Assembly: GCA_005788585.1 (NCBI GenBank) | Contig: SYBY01000240.1 | Span: forward strand, 1-19,498 | DNA: 19,498 nucleotides | DNA from: Actinomycetota bacterium | GTDB lineage: Bacteria > Actinomycetota > Thermoleophilia > Solirubrobacterales > Solirubrobacteraceae | Direction of reading: 5' to 3' | In this document: piece after piece, positions 8,032 to 14,574 of the stretch | How positions within the stretch are numbered: the stretch's first letter is position 1 | Layout: every line of letters begins with the position of its first letter | The notes under the pieces: model-generated | What the model was told of the DNA's origin: nothing | The model's database searches: none | Seen by the model: only the letters and a program-made list of their open reading frames with translations | Translations under genes and position numbers: made by a program

Positions 8032-8638
8032 CGGTGTACCGCTGCTCCTTCCAGGGGTCGCCGCGGTGGTGGTAGCCGTTGCGCTCCCAGAAGCCCCACT
8101 CGTCCTCGGCGACCAGGCGCAGCTGGGCCACCCACTTCGCGCTCTTCCAGAAGTAGAGGTGCGGCACGAGCAGCCGCGCGGGGCCACCGTGCTCACGCGG
8201 GAGCGGCTGGTCCTCGTGGGTGTCCGCGATCCACGCCTTGCCCTCGGTGACGTCGGCGAGCGGCAGGTTCGTCGTGTACCCGCCGACGCTGGTGACGACG
8301 ACGTACTGCGCCTCGGGCTTCGGCTGGGCGAGCGCGAGGAGCTCGTCGACGGACACGCCGCTGAAGCTCGTCCCGAGCTTGCTCCACTTCGTCACGCAGT
8401 GGATGTCGCCCTCGAACGTCGATCGCGGCAGCGCCCGGAAGGCGTTCCAGTCCCACTCCATGGCGTGCTCGACGAGGCCGTCGATCCGGAGGTTCCAGGC
8501 GGCCGTCTCGACCTTGGGCGTCGGGCCGACCGTGAGGACCGGGAAGCCCGATTCGTAGTACTGCCCGGGCGGGAGGCGGCCCTCCATGCCCTCGGGTGGC
8601 TTGCGCTTGCCGAAGAATCCGCGGGAGACGAAGCTCAT
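8024..8638 (-). CDS. Sulfite-oxidase-like molybdopterin-dependent oxidoreductase
   Basis: The product has 204 residues and is essentially the molybdopterin-binding domain of the sulfite oxidase family (COG2041 type). C81 in DIHCVTKWSKL is the cysteine that ligates molybdenum in this family. GGPARLLVPHLYFWKSAKWV is the other conserved block. There is no haem domain, no dimerisation domain and no Tat signal (the N-terminus is MSFVSRGFFGKRK), so the protein is probably cytoplasmic, unlike MsrP (YedY). The start overlaps the epimerase stop (ATGA) and the end overlaps the reductase start. The substrate is unknown; sulfite or an S- or N-oxide are family possibilities. Molybdenum-cofactor genes are not in the window. 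Confidence 0.9.
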   Translation of the reverse strand: MSFVSRGFFGKRKPPEGMEGRLPPGQYYESGFPVLTVGPTPKVETAAWNLRIDGLVEHAMEWDWNAFRALPRSTFEGDIHCVTKWSKLGTSFSGVSVDELLALAQPKPEAQYVVVTSVGGYTTNLPLADVTEGKAWIADTHEDQPLPREHGGPARLLVPHLYFWKSAKWVAQLRLVAEDEWGFWERNGYHHRGDPWKEQRYTGD

Positions 8639-9516
8639 GACGGGATCGTAGGCGCGTCGTCAACGGTGATCGAGAACGTGGCGAGGAACGTGCCGCCCGG
8701 GGGGACGGTCGGGAGGTCCTCACCGGTGACGAGCGCGTTCGTCGGCGCGGTCATCGGCTCGATGGCCAGGAGGCCCTGACCCGGCGGGTGGTAGAGCTGG
8801 GCGACGGGGTAGCCGTGGTCGAAGGTCACGGTGATCCGGCGGGTGCTCGTCAAGAGCGTGAACGCGGGCGGCCTGGGGAGGCCGGTGTACAGATCGTCGA
8901 GCGCGGCGTCCGCGAGCGTCATCGTCTCGGCGGGCTGCTGCGTGGTCTCACCGGTGGGCAGGCCGCGATCGTCGAGGGCGAGGTGCGTGCGCGCGGGCAC
9001 CTCGAGCCGGTCGTCCTCGGTCACCGCGAGGTACGGGTGGTAGCCGAAGCTCACCGGCACCTCGGCGTCGCCGGTGGCGCGGACCATCGTGGCGATCGAG
9101 AGCGTCGTGGGGGTGAGGTGCACGTGCTGCTCGAGGAGGTGCGGGAAGGGGAAGCCGGCGAGGTCTGCCAGGTCCGTGCGGGCTCGCAGCCGGTCGTCGG
9201 TGTGCTCGGTGACCTCCCAGTCCGGCCAGGCGTGCAGGAGGCCGTGGATGGGCAGGCCGTTGGGGTCCCGCCGGACGCGCGGCGTTCCGGTGAGGTCGAC
9301 CCCGCGGTACGCGTCCCCGCTCAGCCGGTTGGCCCACGGATACAGCAGCGGGATGCCGAACGTGGAGCCCCGCTCGACGTACGCGCCGACGCCGCCGCGC
9401 TGTCCGAGCAGCTCCTCCCCGCGGTGCGTCAGCGACGAGCCCACCATCCCCGCGCCGGGGATGAACGTCGCCGCCAGGTCACCGGCGGAGAGGGTGAGGG
9501 GGGTGACGCCGGTGAT
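8635..9516 (-). CDS. Aldose 1-epimerase (galactose mutarotase-like), apparent ATC start
   Basis: The product is 293 residues from ATC at 9516, or 270 from the first ATG at 9447. It is a galactose-mutarotase-like beta-sandwich, interconverting alpha and beta anomers of a sugar. In the long numbering, the catalytic base E253 lies in LLAIEPMTAPTN, H160 in SFGYHPYL and H91 in LPIHGLLH; YPWANRL is the conserved sugar-binding block. The ATG at 9447 would remove LSAGDLAATFIPGAG, a stretch typical of the family N-terminus. In frame there is a TAG at 9528-9526 and no ATG, GTG or TTG between it and 9447; ATC at 9516 sits exactly six bases after a TAGGGT box. It heads the overlapping set with the molybdoenzyme and reductase, an unusual partnership. 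The fold is sure, the start less so. Confidence 0.85.
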   Translation of the reverse strand: MTGVTPLTLSAGDLAATFIPGAGMVGSSLTHRGEELLGQRGGVGAYVERGSTFGIPLLYPWANRLSGDAYRGVDLTGTPRVRRDPNGLPIHGLLHAWPDWEVTEHTDDRLRARTDLADLAGFPFPHLLEQHVHLTPTTLSIATMVRATGDAEVPVSFGYHPYLAVTEDDRLEVPARTHLALDDRGLPTGETTQQPAETMTLADAALDDLYTGLPRPPAFTLLTSTRRITVTFDHGYPVAQLYHPPGQGLLAIEPMTAPTNALVTGEDLPTVPPGGTFLATFSITVDDAPTIPS

Positions 9517-9522
9517 GGCGCC

Positions 9523-9528
9523 ACCCTA
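9523..9528 (-). promoter_or_regulatory. Candidate -10 box (TAGGGT) for the epimerase operon
   Basis: The minus-strand TAGGGT lies six bases before ATC at 9516. The identical hexamer and spacing precede the ATG of the PHP-VWA gene, which supports a leaderless transcript and the non-canonical start. Confidence 0.5.
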
Positions 9529-9548
9529 CCCCGCCCCACGACGCCGAA

Positions 9549-9586
9549 CGGCAGATCGACGTCGCTATGGCAACGTGGATCTGCCG
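9549..9586. terminator. Long inverted repeat between the GGDEF gene and the epimerase operon
   Basis: The arms CGGCAGATC (9549-9557) and GATCTGCCG (9578-9586) are a perfect 9-bp inverted repeat. After one G:G mismatch, four more pairs (ACGT with ACGT) extend it, leaving a 10-base loop. It lies 30 bases after the GGDEF stop and before the epimerase promoter, so it could end the upstream transcript. No T-run follows, so an operator near the epimerase -35 is the alternative. Confidence 0.45.
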
Positions 9587-9615
9587 CTCATCGCGGGTGC
9601 TACGCGATGGACGCG

Positions 9616-10797
9616 TCAGGCGGCGCGCAGGACGCGCGGCGCGCCAGGCGCCGGCGGGCTGACGGCGGGCATGCCGTCGAGCCGGACCTGGTCGCCGCCG
9701 CCCGCACGAGCGGTCGCCAGCGCCGCGAGCGCACGGTGCTCGGCATCGGCCAGATCGAACGACCCCCGCGGCGTCGCGGCCACGCCGACGGACGCGCGCA
9801 GCTGGAGCGCGCCCGCCGACGCGCTCGCGACGGCGGCACGGATTCGCTCGGCCACTCCGAACGCGCGGCGTGCGTCGTCGCCGACGAGCAGGAGGGCGAA
9901 GGTGTCGCGCTCGGTGCGGTAGGGGCACGCGTGCCCGGAGGCCTCGATCCGCGAGGCGGCATGGCGGAGCACGTCGTCACCGGCACGTGCGCCGAAGCGC
10001 TCGTTCACCGTCGTGAAGCCGTCGAGGTCGGCGACGATCAGGGCGGCGGGGAGGCCGTTGCGCCGCGCCCGCTCGGTGAGCTCGGCGGCACGCCACTCCA
10101 GGGCCTCGCGCGTGAGCGCCTGCGTGAGGTCGTCGACGACGGGGTGCCCGGGCGCGACCGTGCTCGGGTCCGGCGCCACGGCGCGCGCGGGCGCGGGCTC
10201 GGCGGCGCGCGGCTCGCGGTGCGTGAGGACCGACCACCAGGACGGCTTCTCGTACGTCACGACGGACTGCGGGGTGAGCAGCCGCCGCGGGCGCTCCTCC
10301 TCGGGCGTCACGACACCCGCGTCGTGTGCGACGGCGAGGTTGCGGCCCTCGGACTTCGCGCGGCGCAGCGCGGCGTCGGCGCGGGCGCCGAGGGTGATGT
10401 CGTCCCAGCCCCAGCCCGGAGGCGAGGCGGCGACGCCCACGGACACCGTGACGGGCAGCTGCGCGATCGGGCGGATGACGACGGACGCGCGGACGATCTC
10501 GGCCAGTTCGGCGCCGGCCTGCTCGTCGCCGCCCGGCAGGAGGACGACGAAGGCATCGTCGTCGACGCGGTACGGCCAGCAGCGGTGGCGCTCGCGCAGG
10601 CGCTCGGCGACGCCGCGCAGGACCTGGTCGGCCCGGTCGGCGCCGTAGGTCTGGGCGATCTCGCCGAGCCGGTCGACATCGAGCACGAGCAGCGCGGCCG
10701 ACGCGCCGCTGGCCCGCAGGGCGTGGCGCTCGGCTGCCACGCGGGCGTCGAGCGCGGCGCGGGAGAAGGCGCCGGTGACGTCAAGGATCTCGGGCAT
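9616..10797 (-). CDS. Protein with two tandem degenerate GGDEF domains
   Basis: The product has 393 residues. The first GGDEF domain spans about 31-158 and the second about 223-378, joined by a Pro/Ala-rich linker. The signature that should read GGDEF is DDDAF at 79-83 in the first and ERDTF at 296-300 in the second, so neither should make cyclic di-GMP. Fold landmarks remain: DVDRL (40-44) and DLDGFTTVNERFG (257-269), and VSVGVAA and ASVGVAA near the ends of the domains. There is no signal peptide, membrane helix, PAS or EAL domain. A role as a nucleotide sensor or scaffold is plausible but inferred. The 77 bases upstream, after the vapC stop, show no clear -10 box; transcription may come from the toxin-antitoxin promoter. 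Confidence 0.82.
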   Translation of the reverse strand: MPEILDVTGAFSRAALDARVAAERHALRASGASAALLVLDVDRLGEIAQTYGADRADQVLRGVAERLRERHRCWPYRVDDDAFVVLLPGGDEQAGAELAEIVRASVVIRPIAQLPVTVSVGVAASPPGWGWDDITLGARADAALRRAKSEGRNLAVAHDAGVVTPEEERPRRLLTPQSVVTYEKPSWWSVLTHREPRAAEPAPARAVAPDPSTVAPGHPVVDDLTQALTREALEWRAAELTERARRNGLPAALIVADLDGFTTVNERFGARAGDDVLRHAASRIEASGHACPYRTERDTFALLLVGDDARRAFGVAERIRAAVASASAGALQLRASVGVAATPRGSFDLADAEHRALAALATARAGGGDQVRLDGMPAVSPPAPGAPRVLRAA

Positions 10798-10874
10798 CCC
10801 GAACCGGATCGTCGGGTGTCGCGCCGGGGTCCAGCGCGCGGGGTTGATCGTGGACGAACCGCGGGCGCTGCCGG

Positions 10875-11270
10875 TCAGCGAATGAGCTCGATGTCGACGC
10901 CGAGGTCAACATCGATCCACGACCGGTCGGCGGTCAGGGCCGGGAGCCGGGTGCGATGGGCCAGCGCGAGGCACGCACGGTCCGCGAGAGACAATCCGAG
11001 TGGTCGTGTCGGCGCCTGCCACACCGCGGCCAGTTCGGCATCACCGATGGAGACCGGCACGAACTCGAGCCCGGCGTCGAGCAGGTCGTCGCGTGCCGGT
11101 GTGGCGTTCCCGCCACGCGCGATCACGCGCTGCACGACCTCGGCCCAGTTGATCGTGGAGATGGCAGCGCGGGACAGCACGTCCGCCGCACGGTCGGCGC
11201 CGGGTTCGTCGAACAGGAAGGCGAGGAGCGCGGACGCGTCGAGGATCGCCAGCGTGCGGTCAGTCGGCAT
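10875..11270 (-). CDS. vapC: VapC-type PIN-domain ribonuclease toxin
   Basis: The product has 131 residues, the typical length of a PIN-domain toxin. The four acidic residues that bind the catalytic metal are present: D11 in AILDASAL, E44 in INWAEVV, D97 in SLADRACLALA and D115 in LTADRSW. Such toxins cleave RNA (tRNA or rRNA in studied cases) when the antitoxin is lost. The ATG at 11270 lies within the last codons of the antitoxin gene (11-base overlap), the usual coupled arrangement. A complete active site suggests a functional toxin. The RNA target cannot be read from sequence. Confidence 0.92.
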   Translation of the reverse strand: MPTDRTLAILDASALLAFLFDEPGADRAADVLSRAAISTINWAEVVQRVIARGGNATPARDDLLDAGLEFVPVSIGDAELAAVWQAPTRPLGLSLADRACLALAHRTRLPALTADRSWIDVDLGVDIELIR

Positions 11271-11526
11271 CCTCGCGCCGCGCCTCCTCGCGGCGTTCGG
11301 CGAGGAGTTCGTCGACGACGCCGCCCTCTGGGGCGAGGTCGCGGAACATCCCGCGCAACCGTTCGACTTTCGCGCGGTCCGGCGCGAGGACCAGGCGTCC
11401 ACGGTCGACCCGGATGGCAAGGCGGTCGCCCTCTTGCAGGCCGAGTTCCCCGCGGATGGCGGCAGGGATCACGACCCTCCCCTGCTTGCCAAGGATCAGT
11501 GAGTGTCCGCCAGGCGTCTGTGCCAT
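11260..11526 (-). CDS. vapB: AbrB/MazE-fold antitoxin partner of the PIN toxin (VapB-type)
   Basis: The product has 88 residues. Residues about 9-50 form a SpoVT/AbrB swapped-hairpin DNA-binding domain (LILGKQGRVVIPAAIRGELGL, then GDRLAIRVD). The C-terminal part (RAKVERLRGMF, then DELLAERREEARRED) is charged and probably helical, as expected of the segment that wraps and inhibits the toxin. The gene precedes and overlaps vapC. The start at 11526 lies inside a perfect palindrome, indicating autorepression. A CATTAT box seven bases upstream suggests a leaderless mRNA. Confidence 0.9.
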   Translation of the reverse strand: MAQTPGGHSLILGKQGRVVIPAAIRGELGLQEGDRLAIRVDRGRLVLAPDRAKVERLRGMFRDLAPEGGVVDELLAERREEARREDAD

Positions 11527-11544
11527 ACAAGAGATAATGGCACA
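11519..11544. promoter_or_regulatory. Operator palindrome over the vapB start and -10 box
   Basis: The arms TGTGCCAT (11519-11526) and ATGGCACA (11537-11544) form a perfect 8-bp inverted repeat with a 10-base spacer. The left arm contains the vapB start codon and the right arm overlaps the candidate minus-strand -10 box CATTAT (11534-11539). A bound AbrB-type antitoxin would block transcription, which is the known logic of such modules. Direct binding is inferred. Confidence 0.65.
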
Positions 11545-11607
11545 CAGCAGTCTCTGTCACCCAATGTCGTCCGATGGCAGATCGTCCGCCACCCGACCGA
11601 TTCCCGG

Positions 11608-11613
11608 TATCCT
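11608..11613 (+). promoter_or_regulatory. Candidate -10 box (TATCCT) for marR
   Basis: TATCCT is six bases before the marR ATG at 11620, giving a leaderless transcript. Upstream at 11580-11586 GATCGTC matches seven bases of the operator arm found before the exporter gene and would overlap the -35 position, consistent with autoregulation. A TCGTCCG direct repeat lies at 11567 and 11582. Confidence 0.45.
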
Positions 11614-11619
11614 GGAGCC

Positions 11620-12111
11620 ATGGCCGCGACCACGTCGACCCCGCCCGCCGCGCTGACCGAGGATCTCGCGTGGCTGCTGGGCCGTGCGAGCCACAACCTG
11701 AACACCGAGATCACGGCGGCGCTCGAGGGGATCGGCCTGCAGCCCCGCGCGCACTGCGTGCTGCGCGGCGCGCTCGAGGGCGAATACACGCAGATCGACC
11801 TGGCCCGGATCTCCGGCATCGACAAGACCACGATGGTCACCCTCCTCGACGAGCTGGAGGCCGCCGGCCTGGCCGAGCGCCGGCCCGCGCCCGACGACCG
11901 CCGCAAGCGCGTCATCGCGGTCACGAAGGAGGGCAAGGCCAAGGTGCGCGAGGCCGACAAGGTCGTCCAGCGCGTGCGCGACGACGTGCTCAGCGCCCTG
12001 CCTGCCGGTGAGCGCGATGCCTTCATGCACGCCCTCGCCAAGCTGACCTGCGACCGGCTCTCCGAGCCGACAGCCTGCATGGCCGCGCCGCGGCGCCCGC
12101 GCACCGGATAG
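11620..12111 (+). CDS. MarR-family transcriptional regulator (local regulator of the MFS exporter)
   Basis: The product has 163 residues from ATG at 11620. The winged helix-turn-helix lies about residues 55-110: YTQIDLARISGIDKTTMVTL is the HTH with recognition helix and RRPAPDDRRKRVIAVTKEG the wing. Flanking helices (EDLAWLLGRASHNLNTEI and the C-terminal VRDDVLSALPAGERDAF) make the dimer interface. MarR proteins usually repress a neighbouring exporter and themselves until a phenolic or other lipophilic ligand binds. The MFS exporter follows 55 bases downstream, with a palindrome in its promoter. In-frame sequence upstream to 11503 covers the antitoxin promoter and is not coding. The C-terminus, rich in Arg and Pro, is an unstructured tail. 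Confidence 0.9.
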   Translation: MAATTSTPPAALTEDLAWLLGRASHNLNTEITAALEGIGLQPRAHCVLRGALEGEYTQIDLARISGIDKTTMVTLLDELEAAGLAERRPAPDDRRKRVIAVTKEGKAKVREADKVVQRVRDDVLSALPAGERDAFMHALAKLTCDRLSEPTACMAAPRRPRTG

Positions 12112-12128
12112 CCACTCGGTTACAACGG

Positions 12129-12150
12129 GATCGTCTAGAAATAGACGATC
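12129..12150. promoter_or_regulatory. Perfect palindromic operator in the exporter promoter
   Basis: The arms GATCGTCTA (12129-12137) and TAGACGATC (12142-12150) are a perfect 9-bp inverted repeat with a 4-base centre, located between marR and the exporter and ending four bases before the -10 box. The -35 position falls inside it, so a bound dimer would exclude RNA polymerase. The neighbouring MarR protein is the natural candidate ligand. Its AT content stands out from the surrounding DNA. Confidence 0.75.
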
Positions 12151-12153
12151 TGC

Positions 12154-12159
12154 TACGGT
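12154..12159 (+). promoter_or_regulatory. Candidate -10 box (TACGGT) for the MFS exporter
   Basis: TACGGT lies seven bases before the exporter ATG and just after the palindromic operator. No Shine-Dalgarno is present, so the mRNA is probably leaderless. Confidence 0.55.
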
Positions 12160-12166
12160 CTCGCCC

Positions 12167-13642
12167 ATGACCGAGACCGCTCCTCCCCTGACCGATCGCC
12201 AGCGCTGGAGCGCACTGGTGGTCCTGTGCGTCGGGATGCTCATGATCATTCTCGACTCGACCGTCGTGAATGTCGCGCTCCCCACCATCCAGAGCGACCT
12301 CGACTTCACCCAGTCGAGCCTCGCCTGGGTCGTCAACGCCTACCTCATCGCCTTTGGCGGCCTGCTCCTGCTGTCCGGCCGGATCGGCGACCTCATCGGC
12401 CGCAAACGCGTCTTCCTCACGGGATTGACGATCTTCACCCTCGCGTCACTGGCCTGCGGCTTCGCCACCAGCCAGGAGATGCTCATCGGCGCGCGCTTCA
12501 TCCAGGGTGTCGGCGGTGCGCTGACCTCCGCCGTGATCCTCGGGATGATCGTGACGATGTTCCCCGAGCCCGCCGAGCAGGCGAAGGCGATCGGGGTCTA
12601 CAGCTTCGTCGCGTCCGCGGGCGCGTCCATCGGGCTGCTGCTCGGCGGCGTCCTGACCCAGGCGATCAGCTGGCACTGGATCGTCTTCATCAACGTCCCG
12701 ATCGGCATCGCCGCCGGCGTCGTCGCGCTGCGGCTGCTGCGCCACGAGGAGGGCATCGGCCTCAAGCAGGGCGCCGACATCCCTGGCGCCGTCTTCATCG
12801 TCGGCGCGCTCATGCTCGGCGTCTACACGATCGTCGAGGCGGCCGAGGTCGGCTGGGGCGCCACGCAGACGCTCCTGCTCGGCGCGGTGTCGCTCGGCCT
12901 GCTCACCGCGTTCGTCGCACGTGAGGCGCGGGCCCGCCACCCCCTGATGCCGCTGCGCATCTTCGCCTCGCGCAACGTGTCCGTCGCCAACGGCGTGCAG
13001 ATCCTGATGGTCGCCGGCCTGTTCGGCGTCTTCTTCCTCGGCGCGCTGTACCTCCAGCAGATCCTGGGCTACGACGCGGTGGAGGTCGGGTTCGCCTTCC
13101 TGCCCATCGCGCTGGGCATCGGGATCCTGTCCGTCGGGTTCTCCGCGAAGCTGATCATGCGCAACGGCGCCCGGGCGACGCTGCTGCCCGGCCTGCTGTT
13201 CGTCGCGCTCGGCCTGGGCTGGTTCAGCCGCGCGCCCATCGACGGGCAGTACTGGGTGGACATGTTCCCCGCGATGCTGGCGATCGGCGTCGGCGCGGGC
13301 CTCGCGTTCCCGGCGCTCATGACGCTGGCGATGTCGGGGGCGACCCCGGAGGACTCCGGGCTGGCGTCCGGCCTGGTGAACACCACGCAGCAGGTGGGCG
13401 GCGCGCTGGGCCTCGCGGTCCTGGCGACGCTCTCGACCACGCACACCGTCGGCCTGCTGGCCGACGGGGTCGCGCAGGCCGAGGCGCTCACCGAGGGATA
13501 TCGGCTCGCGTTCATCATCGCGGCGGGCATCGTCGGCACGGCCCTGGTCGCTGCCGCCGCCCTGCTGCGCCCCGAGCCGTCCGCAGCGCCTGCGGTGGAG
13601 GTGAACGCGGCCGAGCCCGCGTTCGCTGACGAAACCGTCTGA
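12167..13642 (+). CDS. MFS transporter, DHA2 family (EmrB/QacA-type 14-TM drug exporter)
   Basis: The product has 491 residues and about 14 membrane helices, the DHA2 size. LDSTVVNVALPTIQ in the first helix is the family motif, RIGDLIGRKRVF is the loop 2-3 motif A, and the GVYSFVASAGASIGLLLGG stretch in helix 5 fits motif C of antiporters. Such proteins expel lipophilic or cationic drugs in exchange for protons. Control by the upstream MarR protein is likely, given the palindrome over its promoter. The Ala/Pro/Glu-rich C-terminal tail is cytoplasmic. The exact substrates are unknown. Confidence 0.92.
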   Translation: MTETAPPLTDRQRWSALVVLCVGMLMIILDSTVVNVALPTIQSDLDFTQSSLAWVVNAYLIAFGGLLLLSGRIGDLIGRKRVFLTGLTIFTLASLACGFATSQEMLIGARFIQGVGGALTSAVILGMIVTMFPEPAEQAKAIGVYSFVASAGASIGLLLGGVLTQAISWHWIVFINVPIGIAAGVVALRLLRHEEGIGLKQGADIPGAVFIVGALMLGVYTIVEAAEVGWGATQTLLLGAVSLGLLTAFVAREARARHPLMPLRIFASRNVSVANGVQILMVAGLFGVFFLGALYLQQILGYDAVEVGFAFLPIALGIGILSVGFSAKLIMRNGARATLLPGLLFVALGLGWFSRAPIDGQYWVDMFPAMLAIGVGAGLAFPALMTLAMSGATPEDSGLASGLVNTTQQVGGALGLAVLATLSTTHTVGLLADGVAQAEALTEGYRLAFIIAAGIVGTALVAAAALLRPEPSAAPAVEVNAAEPAFADETV

Positions 13643-13645
13643 GCG

Positions 13646-13687
13646 CGGAGGGGGTGTGGCCGGTTCCTCCCCGGTCACACCCCTCCG
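13646..13687 (+). terminator. Strong GC hairpin terminator after the exporter
   Basis: A 16-17 bp stem (GGAGGGGGTGTGGCCGG at 13647-13663 against CCGGTCACACCCCTCC at 13671-13686, with one bulged G and one G:U pair) closes a 7-base loop four bases after the stop codon. There is no T-run, as is common in high-GC actinobacteria. Confidence 0.7.
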
Positions 13688-13718
13688 GCGTCGCGGCCGA
13701 CGACATCCGGTCGGCAAA

Positions 13719-13735
13719 CGGGGACATAGTCCCCG
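13719..13735. repeat. Short REP-like palindrome
   Basis: CGGGGAC and GTCCCCG form a perfect 7-bp inverted repeat with an ATA centre, in the gap between the exporter and the carboxypeptidase. It may be a second hairpin or a dispersed REP-type element. Only one copy is in the window. The rest of the 13643-13791 gap shows no gene. Confidence 0.4.
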
Positions 13736-13791
13736 GTTCGCGCCCCCATCCGGCGGCGAGGGACGGAGGCACGATCCGCCATGCTCTGCGC

Positions 13792-14574
13792 GTGCGCACC
13801 TGGCTCGCCGTCCCGATCGTCGCGCTCACCCTGCTCACCGCCGCCGCGCCGGCGCGCGCCTCCGACTCGCCGCCTCCCCTGCGTGGCGAGGTCATCGGCC
13901 GTTCGGTCCAGGACCGACCGATTCGCGTCGTGCGCGTGGGTGACCCCGACGCGCGGCGCAAGGTCCTCGTCGTCGGCTGCATTCACGGCACGGAACCGGC
14001 GGGCCTGGCGATCACGCGAGCGCTGCGCCGCATCGCACCGCCGGCGGGCGTCCAGCTGCTGCTCCTCGACCGCATCAACCCCGACGGGTGCGCGGCGGGC
14101 ACCCGCGGCAACGCCCGCGGGGTCGACCTCAATCGCAACTTCCCGCGTGCGTGGCGCCCGCTCGACGGCGTGTTCGAGTCCGGCCCGCGAGCGCTCTCCG
14201 AGCCCGAGTCACGCGCAGCCCGCGCGCTCATCCGCCGCGAGCGCCCGAGCGTGTCCATCTGGTACCACCAGGCGCTCAACTGGGTCGACCTGCAGCCCGG
14301 GTCGAACCTGCGGCTCATGCGGATGTACGCGCGCGTGTCGGGCATGCGCACCGCGGTGACGCCCCCGCTGCCCGGGACGGTGGTGCGCTGGACCGCGCAC
14401 ACGTACCCCGGGCGGACGGCGTTCGTCGTCGAGCTGCCCGCGGGGCGCCTGAGCCCAGCCGCGGTGTTCCACCACCGGCGGGCGGTGCTGGCACTCGCGC
14501 GTGCGGTGCGGGCACCCGGCGGGGCCCGCACCGCACGGCACCTCAGTCCAGCTTCACCAGCGCGGCGTCGATGA
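13792..14574 (+). CDS. Secreted M14-family zinc carboxypeptidase
   Basis: The product has 260 residues from GTG at 13792. Residues 1-23 form a signal peptide (TAAAPARA before SDSP). Zinc ligands H65 and E68 lie in CIHGTEPAG and H159 in [21 protein letters not shown] supplies the substrate-carboxylate Asn-Arg pair and R109 lies just before it. The catalytic base is E214 in AFVVELPAG. All key M14 residues are present, so the enzyme should be active outside the membrane on peptides, possibly peptidoglycan stem peptides. CATGCT lies six bases before the GTG, a weak -10 box. Codons upstream of 13792 include the REP-like palindrome and are not used. The end overlaps the convergent PHP-VWA gene by 32 bases. 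Confidence 0.87.
   Translation: MRTWLAVPIVALTLLTAAAPARASDSPPPLRGEVIGRSVQDRPIRVVRVGDPDARRKVLVVGCIHGTEPAGLAITRALRRIAPPAGVQLLLLDRINPDGCAAGTRGNARGVDLNRNFPRAWRPLDGVFESGPRALSEPESRAARALIRRERPSVSIWYHQALNWVDLQPGSNLRLMRMYARVSGMRTAVTPPLPGTVVRWTAHTYPGRTAFVVELPAGRLSPAAVFHHRRAVLALARAVRAPGGARTARHLSPASPARRR

Noticed and set aside
8032..8196. Upstream extension of the reductase to ATG at 8196
   Set aside because: It would overlap the sulfite-oxidase-like gene by over 170 bases and its Arg/Ser/Thr-rich sequence is out-of-frame molybdoenzyme coding; GTG at 8031 fits the domain start.
8788..11502. A 904-codon open frame on the plus strand
   Set aside because: It runs antisense to the epimerase, GGDEF and toxin-antitoxin genes, has a biased Arg/Gly/Val composition and no recognisable domain; long antisense frames are expected at this GC content.
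12446..13717. A 423-codon minus-strand open frame
   Set aside because: It is antisense to the MFS exporter and is an Asp/Arg/Gln/Gly-rich shadow without domains.
13654..13791. Upstream extension of the carboxypeptidase frame
   Set aside because: It would include the exporter terminator arm and the palindrome, and place about 46 charged residues before the signal peptide.
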